Shown here piece after piece: positions 15,830-24,913 of a stretch of 64,000 nt of DNA. This DNA comes from Acetobacteraceae bacterium (GTDB taxonomy: Bacteria; Pseudomonadota; Alphaproteobacteria; Acetobacterales; Acetobacteraceae). Below the pieces are notes generated by a model. The model searched no databases, was not told the origin of the DNA, and saw nothing but the letters and a program-made list of their open reading frames with translations. The translations under genes and the position numbers were made by a program. The stretch lies in NCBI GenBank assembly GCA_947371015.1, contig CANBNK010000014.1:1-64000 (forward strand), in the 5' to 3' direction. Each line of letters begins with the position of its first letter. The stretch's first letter is position 1.

Positions 15830-17040
15830 CAGCCGAGTGCTCCAGTTGCCTTGAGTGCCGCGATCTCTGCGGCGGTAAGCCCGGCTTCGGCCAGGATTTC
15901 GTCGTTATGCTCGCCGAGGTTTGGGATGTCCCGGTAGAAGCCGGTCTCGACGCCCTCGATGTTCACCGGCTGCGCCACGACATGGATGTCGCCGCGGGTG
16001 CGGTGCTGCATCGGCATCGCCATTTCCAGGTGCTGGACCTGCGGATCCTCGAACACTTCCTTGATGTTGTTCACCGGGCCGCAGGGGATGCCGGCTTCTT
16101 CCAGCTTGTCGATCCAGTATTCGCTGGAGTGCTGGGCAGTGACCTGGCCGATGATCTCGTTGATCCGCTTGCGGTCCTTGGAGCGGCCGCCATTGGTCTT
16201 CCACTCCTCTACTTCCAGCCATTCCTCATGGCCGGCGGCCTTGCAGAAATTGGTCCAGAGCTTGGGGCTGGAAGCCGCGATGTTGATCGGCTTGTCGGTG
16301 GTGGGGAACACGCCCATGGGGATATTCACCGGGTGGTCGTTGCCGGCCTGTCCTGCCACTTCGCCATCCATCAGGAAGCGGCTGGCCTGGAAGTCCAGCA
16401 TGAAGACCTGGGCTTCCAGCAGGCTGGTGTGGACATAGCCACCGCGGCCCGTCCGCTCGCGGTCATACAGCTTCATCATGATGCCCATCGCCAGCAGGTT
16501 GCCGGCGGTGAGGTCGTTGATGGGAATGCCCACGCGCATCGGGCCGCGGCCTTCCTCGCCGGTGATCGTCATCAACCCGCCCATGCCCTGGGCGATCTGA
16601 TCGACGCCGCCGCGCTTGCTGTACGGCCCGGTCTGGCCGAAGCCGGAGATGGACGCGTAGATCAGCCGCGGGTTGATCTCCTTCAGGTCGTCATAGGCGA
16701 TCTTCAGGCGGTGCTTGACCTGCATCCGCATGTTCTCGACCAGGATGTCGCAGGTCGCCGCCAGCTTGAGGAAGGCGGCGTGACCGGCGGGGTTCTTCAG
16801 GTCGATGCTGAGGCCGCGCTTGTTGCGGTGCAGGTTGATCTGGTCGAAGCCGTCGCGTGCGCCGCCGAGGCCGTCGCCGGCCGCCGGCGGTTCCACCCGG
16901 ATGATCTCGGCGCCCCAGTCTGCCAGGTGGCGCACGCAGGTCGGGCCGGCGCGGGCCAGCGTAAGGTCGAGCACGCGCAGGCCGGCCAACGGCAGACGCG
17001 TCTCTTGGGCCAATTTCGTATCCACGACGCTTTCGGGCAT
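15829..17040 (-). CDS. CaiB/BaiF (class III) CoA-transferase
   Basis: A 403-residue family III CoA-transferase. The N-terminal Rossmann block LRVLDLTLARAGPTCVRHLAD (21-41) and VRVEPP-like segment (48-52) bind CoA; D176 in INDLTAG is the expected aspartyl-CoA intermediate residue. Such enzymes move CoA between organic acids (formyl, succinyl, carnitine, mesaconate types). It is the first gene of the operon with crotonase and amidase; its stop overlaps the crotonase start. The GT39-like gene diverges from it across a 160 nt gap. Confidence 0.93.
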   Translation of the reverse strand: MPESVVDTKLAQETRLPLAGLRVLDLTLARAGPTCVRHLADWGAEIIRVEPPAAGDGLGGARDGFDQINLHRNKRGLSIDLKNPAGHAAFLKLAATCDILVENMRMQVKHRLKIAYDDLKEINPRLIYASISGFGQTGPYSKRGGVDQIAQGMGGLMTITGEEGRGPMRVGIPINDLTAGNLLAMGIMMKLYDRERTGRGGYVHTSLLEAQVFMLDFQASRFLMDGEVAGQAGNDHPVNIPMGVFPTTDKPINIAASSPKLWTNFCKAAGHEEWLEVEEWKTNGGRSKDRKRINEIIGQVTAQHSSEYWIDKLEEAGIPCGPVNNIKEVFEDPQVQHLEMAMPMQHRTRGDIHVVAQPVNIEGVETGFYRDIPNLGEHNDEILAEAGLTAAEIAALKATGALG

Positions 17041-17089
17041 GGGACTTCCTCCAACTCGGCCAGCAGACTAGGGCGGGTCCGCGCGGAGG

Positions 17090-17112
17090 GCCAGAGGGAG
17101 CGCCAGAGGGAG
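17090..17112. repeat. Tandem 12-bp duplication in a divergent promoter region
   Basis: GCCAGAGGGAG occurs at 17090-17100 and 17102-17112. It sits between the divergent CoA-transferase and GT39-like genes. Function unknown; it could be chance in GC-rich DNA. Confidence 0.6.
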
Positions 17113-17201
17113 AGTTGGAACGCAACCGGGCGCCGACTGCGGGCGCTCGCGCGGAGGTGCACGACGCTAGCACGGCTGTGACACACGGGCAATCTTTTGC
17201 A

Positions 17202-18902
17202 ATGCAGCATGGCAGGCAGCATCCACGGAGCCTGCCGTTGTCGTCCTCCCTGCCGCTGCCGAGCTTCTCCCGCGGCTTGCCCATTGCCAGGCTCCGCCTG
17301 TTGCCGCTGCTGCCGGCGGCTTGCCTGATGCTGGTCGCGCTGGTCGTCGGTGGGTCCGCGCTGCATTGGATATTCGTGCACCCGGAAGTCGGCGGCTGGG
17401 ACCAGATCGGCTATGCCGACGAACTAGCGAAGGACCTGGTGGCCAAGGCGCAGGGCGGCTGGGGTGCGCTGCGGGATTCGCTGTTCCTGACCTCTCGCCA
17501 CCACCCGCCGGGCGTGCGTCTGCTGGCATTGCCGCTCGGCCTGGCCGGGCTGGCTGACATGACGACGCTGCGGCTGTCTTCCTGTGTCAGCATCGGGCTG
17601 ACCGCCTGGCTGGTCTTCGCCACCGCGCGCATGGTGACGGGCGCCGGCCCGGCCATGCTGGCGGCGGCGGCCTTCCTGGTGGCGCCGGTCACCCTGGCCT
17701 CGGCGCAGGACTGGATGAGCGAGGTGCTGCTGATGCCGGCCCTGGCCGGCTTGCTCTGGGGCCTGGCGCGGGAATGCGTGGCGGTACCGCCGCGGGGCAA
17801 TGCGCTGCTGGTCGGGCTGTGCCTGGCCTCCGGCATGCTGGCGCGACTGAGCTTCCTGCCCCAGGTGCTGCCGGCCATGGCGGTGGCGACGTTGGCGATG
17901 CTGCTGCTGGCGCCCGCGCGCTGGCCCCGCCTGGGCGCCGCGGTGGCGGTGATGCTGGTGCTGGCCTGGCCATTCTGGGCGCGGAATGGCGGCCGCTATG
18001 TCGGCTACGCCCGCTTTGCGCTGCAGGATTGGCACACCCATGAGATCAGCGGCGAGGGGCCGTTGGGCTATGGCGGGCAATGGGTCGCCTTCATCGCCGA
18101 CTGGGCCTTCGGCCCGCTGTTGTTGCTGGCGTTGTTGCTTGGGCTCGGCGGCGCTGGTGCGCTGGCCTGGCGCGGATTGCAGTCGGCGCCGGTAGCGCGA
18201 TGGCCCTGGCCGTGGCTGCGCCGGGGCCTGTCCCGCCGCTTTGCCGTGCTGGGTCTGGCTGTGCTGTTGGCGGCACCGCCCGTGGCCGGGCATTTCTTGG
18301 CTACCAACCACAATCCGCGTTTCCTGCTGGCAGCGCTGCCCGGGCTGGCGGTGGCGATGGCGATTGGCCTGGGGAGTCGTCGTGGCCGCCTGGTGGCGCC
18401 GGCGGCGCTTCTGCTGGCCGGGCAGGCGCTGCTGCTGCTGCTTGTCGCTGTTTGGGCCGCGCCGCCGCCCTTTGCCGGGTTGCGTGCCGCCCAGGCCCGC
18501 CCGGCGCTGGAATGCGACTGGCGCCCGGTGCTGGCGCGGCTGGGCGGCGCGGCGCCGCGGGTGCTTCTGGTGGGCACCGCCGACGGCTTCAACCAGGTGC
18601 AGGTGAGCTACGCCTTCCACCGCAGCGGCCGTGCCGTGGAGGTGACGGAGATCCAACAAGGCGTCGATCCGTTGACCCTTGCTGGCGACGCGACGGCGGT
18701 GCTGGCCTTGCAATCGGCCGATACCCGCGACGTGGCGAACTACCGCCGCTATTTCCGTCAGGTGCCGCGGAGCGCCAGCGCCCGGCTGAATCTGGCTTCG
18801 CCCGAGCAACTGGCGGGACTGCTGCAAGCCGGCTTCCGCGACGCCGGCCAGGTGACGGCGCCCGGCGAGGGGGCCTGCCAGGCGCGCCTGCTGCTGCGCT
18901 GA
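17202..18902 (+). CDS. Polytopic membrane protein resembling GT39/ArnT-type lipid-linked glycosyltransferases
   Basis: About 566 residues from the chosen ATG. A first membrane helix is followed by a periplasmic-loop-like segment containing GGWDQIGYADEL, with an acidic residue placed like the catalytic Asp of GT-C enzymes, and then at least nine further hydrophobic segments. The motif HHPPGVRLL is consistent with the HxP-type loop of GT39/GT83 proteins. The last 130 residues look soluble. Such proteins transfer sugar from a polyprenyl-phosphate donor to proteins or lipids. The start is uncertain: TTG at 17115 and GTG codons are also in frame, and none has a strong ribosome site. Confidence 0.7.
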   Translation: MQHGRQHPRSLPLSSSLPLPSFSRGLPIARLRLLPLLPAACLMLVALVVGGSALHWIFVHPEVGGWDQIGYADELAKDLVAKAQGGWGALRDSLFLTSRHHPPGVRLLALPLGLAGLADMTTLRLSSCVSIGLTAWLVFATARMVTGAGPAMLAAAAFLVAPVTLASAQDWMSEVLLMPALAGLLWGLARECVAVPPRGNALLVGLCLASGMLARLSFLPQVLPAMAVATLAMLLLAPARWPRLGAAVAVMLVLAWPFWARNGGRYVGYARFALQDWHTHEISGEGPLGYGGQWVAFIADWAFGPLLLLALLLGLGGAGALAWRGLQSAPVARWPWPWLRRGLSRRFAVLGLAVLLAAPPVAGHFLATNHNPRFLLAALPGLAVAMAIGLGSRRGRLVAPAALLLAGQALLLLLVAVWAAPPPFAGLRAAQARPALECDWRPVLARLGGAAPRVLLVGTADGFNQVQVSYAFHRSGRAVEVTEIQQGVDPLTLAGDATAVLALQSADTRDVANYRRYFRQVPRSASARLNLASPEQLAGLLQAGFRDAGQVTAPGEGACQARLLLR

Positions 18903-18977
18903 AGGCGGCTGCGCTGAACCCCGCTTGACCGCAGGCCGCTGTCGGTCCCGAATCAGGCCAGAAACGGGGGAGCGGGC

Positions 18978-20567
18978 ATGGATACGGACTACCTGGTCAT
19001 CGGCGCCGGCTCGGCCGGCTGCGTTGTCGCGGCACGGCTGAGCGAAACCGGCGCGCGCGTAACGCTGCTGGAGGCCGGGCCGCCGGATCGCCACCCGTGG
19101 ATCCACATCCCCGCCGGCATGATCAAGCTGCTGCAGAATCAGAAACTGGTGAACTGGGGCTACACCACCCAGGCCGAGGCCGGCAGCAATAACCGCGAAA
19201 TCCGCTGGCCGCGCGGCCGCACGCTGGGCGGCTCCTCCTCCATCAACGGCATGCTCTACGTGCGCGGCAACCCCGCGGACTTCGACGGCTGGGCGCAGAT
19301 GGGCGCGCGCGGTTGGAGCTATGACGAGGTGCTGCCGTTCTTTCGAAAGAGCGAAACCTACCACGGCAAGGGCGAGGCCGAGATTCGCGGCGAGGCAGGC
19401 CCGCTGCAGGTGGAGGACTACCGCACCATCCTGCCGCTGACGCATCGGTTCATCGAGGCGGCGCAGCAGGCCGGCCACCCATTTCGGAAGGACCTGAACG
19501 GCCGGGAACAGGAAGGCGTCGGCTATTCGCAGATGACGCGGCGTGGCCGGTGGCGCGGGTCGACCGCGCAGACCTTTCTGCGGGAGGCCAAGGGCCGGGT
19601 GCGGGTGGAGACGGATGCCCAGGCGACGCGGCTGCTGTTCGACGGCCGCCGCTGCATCGGCGCCGAGTTCCGCCAGGGCGGCGTGCTGAAGCAACTGCGG
19701 GTGACGCGGGAAGTGGTGCTGTCGGGCGGCGCGGTGAACTCGCCGCACCTGATGCAGCTTTCGGGGCTCGGCCCGGCGGAACACCTGCAATCCCTGGGCA
19801 TCGAGGTCCGCGCCGACATGCCCGGCGTTGGCGCCAACCTGCAGGACCACTACGTCACGCGCGTGCAGCACCGGGTGAAGAATGCGCTGTCCACCAACCA
19901 GCTGGCGCGCGGGGTGCGGCTGGCGGGGCAGGTGGCGCGGTTCTTCGCGCTGGGCAACGGCGCGCTGACCTTCGGCGTGACCACCGCACAGGTCTTTGCC
20001 CGCAGCCGGGAAGGCCTGGCCAGCCCGGACCTGCAACTGCTGTTCACCCCGGCCACCTACGCCAGCGGCGTGATCAGCCAGTTGGAAAAGCTGCCGGGCA
20101 TGACGGTGGCGATCTGCCCGGTGCGGCCGGACAGCCGTGGCACCATCATGGCGCAGTCGGCCGACCCCTTGGCCCGCCCGGCGATCCGCCCCAACTACCT
20201 CACCGCCCGCGGCGACCAGGACGTGCTGGCCGCCGGCATGCGGCTGGCGCGCGCCATCTTCGCGCAACCCGCCATCGCGCAGCACAGCGTGGAGGAGATC
20301 ATGCCCGGCAAGCATGTGCAGACCGAGGAGCAGATGTTGGCCTTCGCGCGGGAGGTCGGCACCACCATCTACCACCCCGTCGGCACCTGCCGCATGGGGG
20401 AGGACCCGCGTGCCGTGGTCGACAGCCGGCTGCGCGTGCATGGCATCCAGGGGCTGCGCATTGCGGATGCCAGCGTGATGCCGACCCTGACCACCGGCAA
20501 CACCAACGCGCCGACCATCATGATCGGCGAGAAATGCGCGGCCATGATGCGCGAGGAAGCTGCATGA
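18978..20567 (+). CDS. GMC-family FAD oxidoreductase (choline dehydrogenase-like)
   Basis: A 529-residue GMC flavoprotein. The FAD motif GAGSAG (9-14), the second signature RGRTLGGSSSINGMLYVRG (about 80-98) and the signature-2 block SGGAVNSPHLMQLSG (about 252-266) are present. The active-site histidine is in YHPVGTCRMG near residue 464 and the partner asparagine in GNTNAPT near 507. Members oxidise alcohols such as choline, alkanols or polyethylene glycol. No betaine aldehyde dehydrogenase is adjacent, so choline is only one option. Its stop overlaps the sirtuin start (ATGA). Confidence 0.92.
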   Translation: MDTDYLVIGAGSAGCVVAARLSETGARVTLLEAGPPDRHPWIHIPAGMIKLLQNQKLVNWGYTTQAEAGSNNREIRWPRGRTLGGSSSINGMLYVRGNPADFDGWAQMGARGWSYDEVLPFFRKSETYHGKGEAEIRGEAGPLQVEDYRTILPLTHRFIEAAQQAGHPFRKDLNGREQEGVGYSQMTRRGRWRGSTAQTFLREAKGRVRVETDAQATRLLFDGRRCIGAEFRQGGVLKQLRVTREVVLSGGAVNSPHLMQLSGLGPAEHLQSLGIEVRADMPGVGANLQDHYVTRVQHRVKNALSTNQLARGVRLAGQVARFFALGNGALTFGVTTAQVFARSREGLASPDLQLLFTPATYASGVISQLEKLPGMTVAICPVRPDSRGTIMAQSADPLARPAIRPNYLTARGDQDVLAAGMRLARAIFAQPAIAQHSVEEIMPGKHVQTEEQMLAFAREVGTTIYHPVGTCRMGEDPRAVVDSRLRVHGIQGLRIADASVMPTLTTGNTNAPTIMIGEKCAAMMREEAA

Positions 20568-21313
20568 CCGACGAGGTTGCGGAACTTCGCGCCCTGCTGG
20601 GGGCAAGCAAGCGCGCCGTGGTGTTCACCGGCGCCGGCATCTCCACCGAAAGCGGCATCCCGGATTTCCGCAGCCCGACGGGCATGTGGGCCAAGGTCAA
20701 GCCGATCATGTACCAGGACTACGTCAGCTCGGCCGCCTGGCGGGCGGAGGCCTGGAAGCGCAAGTTCGAGCACGAGCACACCATGCGCGCCGCCGAGCCC
20801 AACCGTGGGCATCGCGCCGTGGCGCGGCTGGTGCGGGAAGGCAAGGTCGCCGCCGTCATCACCCAGAACATCGACGGGCTGCACCAGGCCAGCGGCATTC
20901 CGGAGCGCCAGCTCATCGAGCTGCACGGCAACAGTACCTACGCGCATTGCCTGGACTGCGCCGAGCGCTACGAGATCGACGACCTGCGCGTGGCGTGGCA
21001 GCGCGACGGCGTGGTGCATGACTGCCTGAAATGCGACGGGCTGATCAAGACCGCGACCATCAGCTTCGGCCAGGCCATGCCGGAGCACCAGATGATCCGC
21101 GCGCGGGAGGAGACGCTGGCCGCCGACCTGTTCATCGTGCTCGGCTCCTCGCTGGTGGTCTACCCGGCGGCGGGCTTCCCGGAGGTGGCGAAGCGCAAGG
21201 GCGCCACGCTGGTCATCGTCAACAACGAACCGACCGGGTTGGACGAGATCGCCGACCTCGTCATCCGCCAGGGCATCGGCGACGTGATGGGCAGCGCTGT
21301 GGGCGTGAACTGA
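20564..21313 (+). CDS. NAD-dependent protein deacylase, Sir2 family
   Basis: A 249-residue sirtuin. NAD-binding motifs GAGIS (23-27), GIPDFRS (31-37), TQNIDGLH (100-107), catalytic H121 (LHGN), and four zinc cysteines C129, C132, C154 and C157 are all present. The Y-x-x-R pair that marks desuccinylase (SIRT5/CobB-like) pockets is not visible, so deacetylation or another acyl group is more likely. It starts inside the stop of the GMC oxidoreductase (ATGA), so it is translationally coupled to it, an unusual partner. The ATG is fixed by this overlap and by the family's N-terminus. Confidence 0.92.
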   Translation: MTDEVAELRALLGASKRAVVFTGAGISTESGIPDFRSPTGMWAKVKPIMYQDYVSSAAWRAEAWKRKFEHEHTMRAAEPNRGHRAVARLVREGKVAAVITQNIDGLHQASGIPERQLIELHGNSTYAHCLDCAERYEIDDLRVAWQRDGVVHDCLKCDGLIKTATISFGQAMPEHQMIRAREETLAADLFIVLGSSLVVYPAAGFPEVAKRKGATLVIVNNEPTGLDEIADLVIRQGIGDVMGSAVGVN

Positions 21314-21392
21314 CGCCTCCGGCACGGGTCCCCGGCCCGCGCCTGCGCGGCGAAAGCCAGGCGGCCGGATGCTCGCGCCCGCCGTCCGAAGG

Positions 21393-22154
21393 CTATGTTT
21401 TCTTGTAGCTGCCGCCCATCCCCAGGCTGGGGTCCATCTGAATGCCATAGGGCGGAATCGGATAGCGCAGGCCGTTCTTGGCCAGCGCCTTCATGCCTTC
21501 CACCGCCACCGCCAAGTCGGCCGGGGAGAGCGCCATCAGCATCTCCTCATCCGGCACGCCGCCATAGCGCCGCTCGGCGAAGCAGGGCAGTGACAGGCTC
21601 GGCTCGCCCGTCGCCAGAGCCTTCCCCCAGCTATCGGCGCAGGCGGTCTCGCCCACCACGGACCATTCCATCTTGCGGTAGTTGCGGTACTGCAAGCCGT
21701 TGATCAGGATGATCATCTGCCCCGGTGTGGCATAGACTAGGCAGATCTTCGGCGCCGGCAGTCGGCCGCTCTCCAGCGGAGACACCGCCATCGCGGCATA
21801 CTTGCCATAGGGCACGCAGGTCAGCGCCTCCTGCCGGCCTGCCGCGCTCTCGGCATCGCCATGCCACACGCCGACATAGCGCTCGCCCTTCTTCCAATCC
21901 TCGTCCTGCGGTGCCAAGCCGATGACGGCGCCGCATTGCTGGCCGACCAAGTCGGCGCCGGTGATGCCCACGGTCCAGCCCATGCGGCTGGCCATTGAGA
22001 CGATCTGGTCCGTGGTATGGACCGTTTTCGGCCGGCGGATGCGCGGGATGGCTTCCATCTCCGCCACCGTTTCAAACAATTGCATGCCGATGACGGTGGT
22101 CTTGATCCGCAGCAGCGCGTTCAGGTCCGCCAGCAGGGTGGTATATTCGGTCAT
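21393..22154 (-). CDS. DUF169 family protein
   Basis: A 253-residue protein of the DUF169 family, function unknown. The body has conserved stretches such as RRPKTVHTTDQIVSMA, GLAPQDEDWKKGERYVGVWHG and LPCFAERRYGGVPDEEM. A GAGGAG site 8 nt before the ATG supports the start, although the frame stays open upstream into the MFS gene. It follows the MFS transporter by 11 nt, in the same direction, so the two are co-transcribed. DUF169 proteins often occur in anaerobe or aromatic-metabolism clusters; nothing more specific can be said. Confidence 0.85.
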   Translation of the reverse strand: MTEYTTLLADLNALLRIKTTVIGMQLFETVAEMEAIPRIRRPKTVHTTDQIVSMASRMGWTVGITGADLVGQQCGAVIGLAPQDEDWKKGERYVGVWHGDAESAAGRQEALTCVPYGKYAAMAVSPLESGRLPAPKICLVYATPGQMIILINGLQYRNYRKMEWSVVGETACADSWGKALATGEPSLSLPCFAERRYGGVPDEEMLMALSPADLAVAVEGMKALAKNGLRYPIPPYGIQMDPSLGMGGSYKKT

Positions 22155-22165
22155 ATCTGGTCTCC

Positions 22166-23434
22166 TCAACCGCGCCCGAGCTTGGGCAGCAACGCCGTCG
22201 CCAGGCCCAGCAGCGGCAGGAAGGAACACACCTGATAGACGGTGCCGATGCTGGTCACGTCCGCCAGCGCCCCCAGCGCCGCCGCCCCCAGGCCGCCCAG
22301 GCCGAAGCTGAAGCCGTAGAAAATACCGGCCACCATGCCAACGCGCCCCGGCAGCAGGTCCTGCGCATAGACCAGGATGGCGGAGAATGCGGAGGCCATG
22401 ATCATGGCAATGAGGATGGAGAACATCACGGTCCAGCCCAGCGGCAGGTAGGGCAGCGCCAGGGTGAAGGGCAGCGCACCCAGGATGGAGAACCACATCA
22501 CCGGCAGCCGGCCGACCCTGTCGCCCACCATGCCGCCCAGCAGCGTGCCGACGACCACCGCGGCGAGATAGACGAACAGCAGCAACTGCGCTGACTGCAC
22601 CGGCAACGCGAACTGCTCGATCAGGTAGAAGGTGTAGTAGCTGCCCATGCTGGCGGAATAGACGTTCTTGCTGAACAGCAGCACGATCAGCGCGGCCACG
22701 GCGACGCCGGTCTGTCGGCGGGTCAGCGGCAGCGCCGTGGAGAGCGCGGTGCGCTTCTTGCCGGCCACCGCGCCTGCCGCGCGCTGCGCCGCGTACCAGC
22801 GGCCGATCACGAACAGCACCACCATGCCCAGCAGCGCCACCAGGGAAAACCACATGATGCTGCCCTGGCCCTTGGGCACCACGATGAAGGCCGCCAGCAG
22901 CGGGCCGCAGGCGGTGCCGCCATTGCCGCCGATCTGGAACAGGCTCTGCGCCAGGCCGAAGCGCCCGCCGGAGGCCAGCCGCGCCACACGCGACGCTTCC
23001 GGGTGGAATACCGCGGAGCCGAGCCCGATCAGCCCCGCCGCCAGCAGGATGAAGCCGTAGGACACCGCCTGGGACATCAGCAGCAGCCCGACCAGTGTGG
23101 ACGCCATGCCGATGGCCAAGGAGAAAGGCTGCGGATGCTTGTCGGTCCAGAAGCCAACGGCCGGCTGGAACATGGAGGCGGTGACCTGGAAGGCCAGGGA
23201 GATCACCCCGACCTGGGCGAAGCTCAGCCCGTAGCTGTCCTTCAGCACCGGGAAGATCGCCGGCACCAGGGACTGCATCATGTCGTTCAGCAGGTGGCAG
23301 AAGCTGAGCGAGAGGATGACGGCGAAAGTCGCGCTTGTGGCGCGGGGGTCGGCGCTGCCGGCAGCGCGGGGGTCTGCGGTGCTCGCGGTGGCGCCCGGAG
23401 GGCTGCCGGCGACGGCTGTCTGGTTCGCGCTCAC
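22166..23434 (-). CDS. MFS transporter, fosmidomycin-resistance (Fsr)-like
   Basis: A polytopic transporter of about 422 residues with roughly 12 membrane segments. The first-helix motif LSFCHLLNDMMQSLVPAIFPVLK-like block and the loop GFWTDKHPQPF correspond to the Fsr (fosmidomycin resistance) MFS subgroup. Its true cargo is probably not the antibiotic; the gene lies beside DUF169 and diverges from a catabolic operon, so efflux or uptake of an aromatic acid is possible. No ATG exists before the first helix downstream of the divergent gene, so the GTG at 23434 (polar alanine/proline-rich leader) is the likely start. Confidence 0.85.
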   Translation of the reverse strand: MSANQTAVAGSPPGATASTADPRAAGSADPRATSATFAVILSLSFCHLLNDMMQSLVPAIFPVLKDSYGLSFAQVGVISLAFQVTASMFQPAVGFWTDKHPQPFSLAIGMASTLVGLLLMSQAVSYGFILLAAGLIGLGSAVFHPEASRVARLASGGRFGLAQSLFQIGGNGGTACGPLLAAFIVVPKGQGSIMWFSLVALLGMVVLFVIGRWYAAQRAAGAVAGKKRTALSTALPLTRRQTGVAVAALIVLLFSKNVYSASMGSYYTFYLIEQFALPVQSAQLLLFVYLAAVVVGTLLGGMVGDRVGRLPVMWFSILGALPFTLALPYLPLGWTVMFSILIAMIMASAFSAILVYAQDLLPGRVGMVAGIFYGFSFGLGGLGAAALGALADVTSIGTVYQVCSFLPLLGLATALLPKLGRG

Positions 23435-23522
23435 GCGGCTCTTCCGTTCCTGGATGGTGGTGCCACTATAGCCCGGTGGCAGGGGGGCGCCAGCGCACCC
23501 CCGGCGAAAGGGAGAAACGACC

Positions 23523-23924
23523 ATGGCCGACAGTGAAAACATGAAGAAGGGCCGCGCGGTCCGCACCAAGCTGATTGGGGAGGCCGCGGTCGCGAAGATG
23601 GCGTCGAAGGTCTATGACGACCCGATGATGCAGAAGTTCGGCGACTACGCCACAGAAGCCGTCTTCGGCATGCTGTGGACCCGCCCGGGCCTGGACCTGA
23701 AGACCCGCGCGCTGATCACCTGCATCGCCGACACCGCGACCCATTCCTGGCCGGAGCTGGAGATCCACCTGCGCATGGCCCGCCGCCAGGGCTGGAGCGA
23801 GGACGAACTCTCCGAGGCGCTGCTGCACCTGACCGGCTATATTGGCGCGCCGTCGGTGCGGGAGGGCATGCTGGTGGCCAAGAAGCTGTTCGCGGAGATG
23901 CGCGCCGAGGGCGACCTGCCGTGA
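23523..23924 (+). CDS. 4-carboxymuconolactone decarboxylase-family protein (PcaC-like)
   Basis: A 133-residue helical protein close to PcaC in length and layout: AVFGMLWTRPGLDLKTRALITC (about 46-67), WPELEIHLRMARRQGWSEDELSEALLH (about 80-106), then GYIGAPSVREG. PcaC decarboxylates 4-carboxymuconolactone in the protocatechuate pathway. It opens a four-gene operon and its stop overlaps the next start as GTGA. GAAAGGGAGA upstream of the ATG is a good ribosome site. With a LigJ-like enzyme next to it, an aromatic ring-cleavage product is the likely substrate. Confidence 0.88.
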   Translation: MADSENMKKGRAVRTKLIGEAAVAKMASKVYDDPMMQKFGDYATEAVFGMLWTRPGLDLKTRALITCIADTATHSWPELEIHLRMARRQGWSEDELSEALLHLTGYIGAPSVREGMLVAKKLFAEMRAEGDLP

Positions 23925-24913
23925 TTGTTGACGTCCACGCCCACTACACCCAGGCGCCAGCGCAGCTGGACGCCTGGCGGGCGCGCCAGCTCTACACCCA
24001 GAACAAGCCGGCCAAGGCCAAGCTGGCGATCAGCGACGAGATGATCGTCGCCTCCCTAGCCGGCAACCTGCGGGAGATGCAGCAGCGCGGCATCACCCGG
24101 ATGATGTTCTCGCCCCGTGCCTCCGGCATGGGGCACGAGTTCGGCGGCGAGCTGGTCAGCCGCTACTGGACCGAGACCAACAACGACCTGATCGCCCGCG
24201 CCTGCAAGCTGCTGCCGGACCACTTCACCCCGGTGATGCAACTGCCGCAGACCCCAGGGCTCAGTCCGAAGAACTGCCTGGAGGAGATCGACCGCTGCGT
24301 GACGGAGCTGGGCTTCGTCGCCTGCAACGTGAACCCCGATGTCTCGGCCGGCGGGCTGCCCTTCACCCCCAGCCTGGGCGATGAATGGTGGTACCCGCTG
24401 TGGGAGAAGCTGGTGCAACTGGACATCCCCGGGATGATCCACCCGAGCAGCACCATCAACCCCGGCCTGCACCTGAACGGCTCGCACTACCTCAACTGGG
24501 ACACGGCGGCGGTGGTGGAGCTTTGCTATTCCCGCGTGTTCGAGGATTTCCCCGCGCTCAAGCTCATCATCCCCCATGGCGGCGGCGCCATTCCGTTCCA
24601 GTTCAACCGCCAGCGCGGTCTGCATGTTCTGCAGGGCCGCAAGCCGTTCGAGGAAGCCATCCGGCCGTTGTACTTCGACCTGGCGGTATATGACGCCGAC
24701 AGCATGGCGATGATCCTGCAGAAGATCGGCGCCGACCGCTTGCTCTATGCGTCGGAGATGTTCGGCACCGCCCAGGCGATCGACCCGCTGACCGGCCGCG
24801 CCTTCGACGACACGGTCCCGATGGTCCGCGCCATTCCCGGCATCACCCAGGAACAGCAGGACCTGATCTTTTTCGGCAACGCCCAGCGGCTGTACAGCCG
24901 GGCGCGCTGGTGA
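23921..24913 (+). CDS. Amidohydrolase-family hydratase, LigJ (4-oxalomesaconate hydratase)-like
   Basis: A 330-residue amidohydrolase-2 protein. The metal site HAH (6-8) opens the protein; SPRASGMGHE, ELGFVACNVNPD, the WYPLWEKLVQLDIPGMIHPS stretch and HGGGAIPFQFNR (near 218) follow the order seen in LigJ, which hydrates 4-oxalomesaconate in the protocatechuate 4,5-cleavage route. Similarity to gamma-resorcylate and other decarboxylases of the same fold is lower. The GTG start overlaps the upstream TGA (GTGA) and its own stop overlaps the next gene (TGATG). Other genes of that route (LigAB, C, I, K) are not in the window, so the exact step is not proven. Confidence 0.85.
   Translation: MIVDVHAHYTQAPAQLDAWRARQLYTQNKPAKAKLAISDEMIVASLAGNLREMQQRGITRMMFSPRASGMGHEFGGELVSRYWTETNNDLIARACKLLPDHFTPVMQLPQTPGLSPKNCLEEIDRCVTELGFVACNVNPDVSAGGLPFTPSLGDEWWYPLWEKLVQLDIPGMIHPSSTINPGLHLNGSHYLNWDTAAVVELCYSRVFEDFPALKLIIPHGGGAIPFQFNRQRGLHVLQGRKPFEEAIRPLYFDLAVYDADSMAMILQKIGADRLLYASEMFGTAQAIDPLTGRAFDDTVPMVRAIPGITQEQQDLIFFGNAQRLYSRARW

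Noticed and set aside
17424-20606. A minus-strand frame of about 1060 residues opposite the GT39-like and GMC genes
   Set aside because: Lies antisense to genes with clear motifs and has repeat-like Arg/Gln/Ala composition without a domain.
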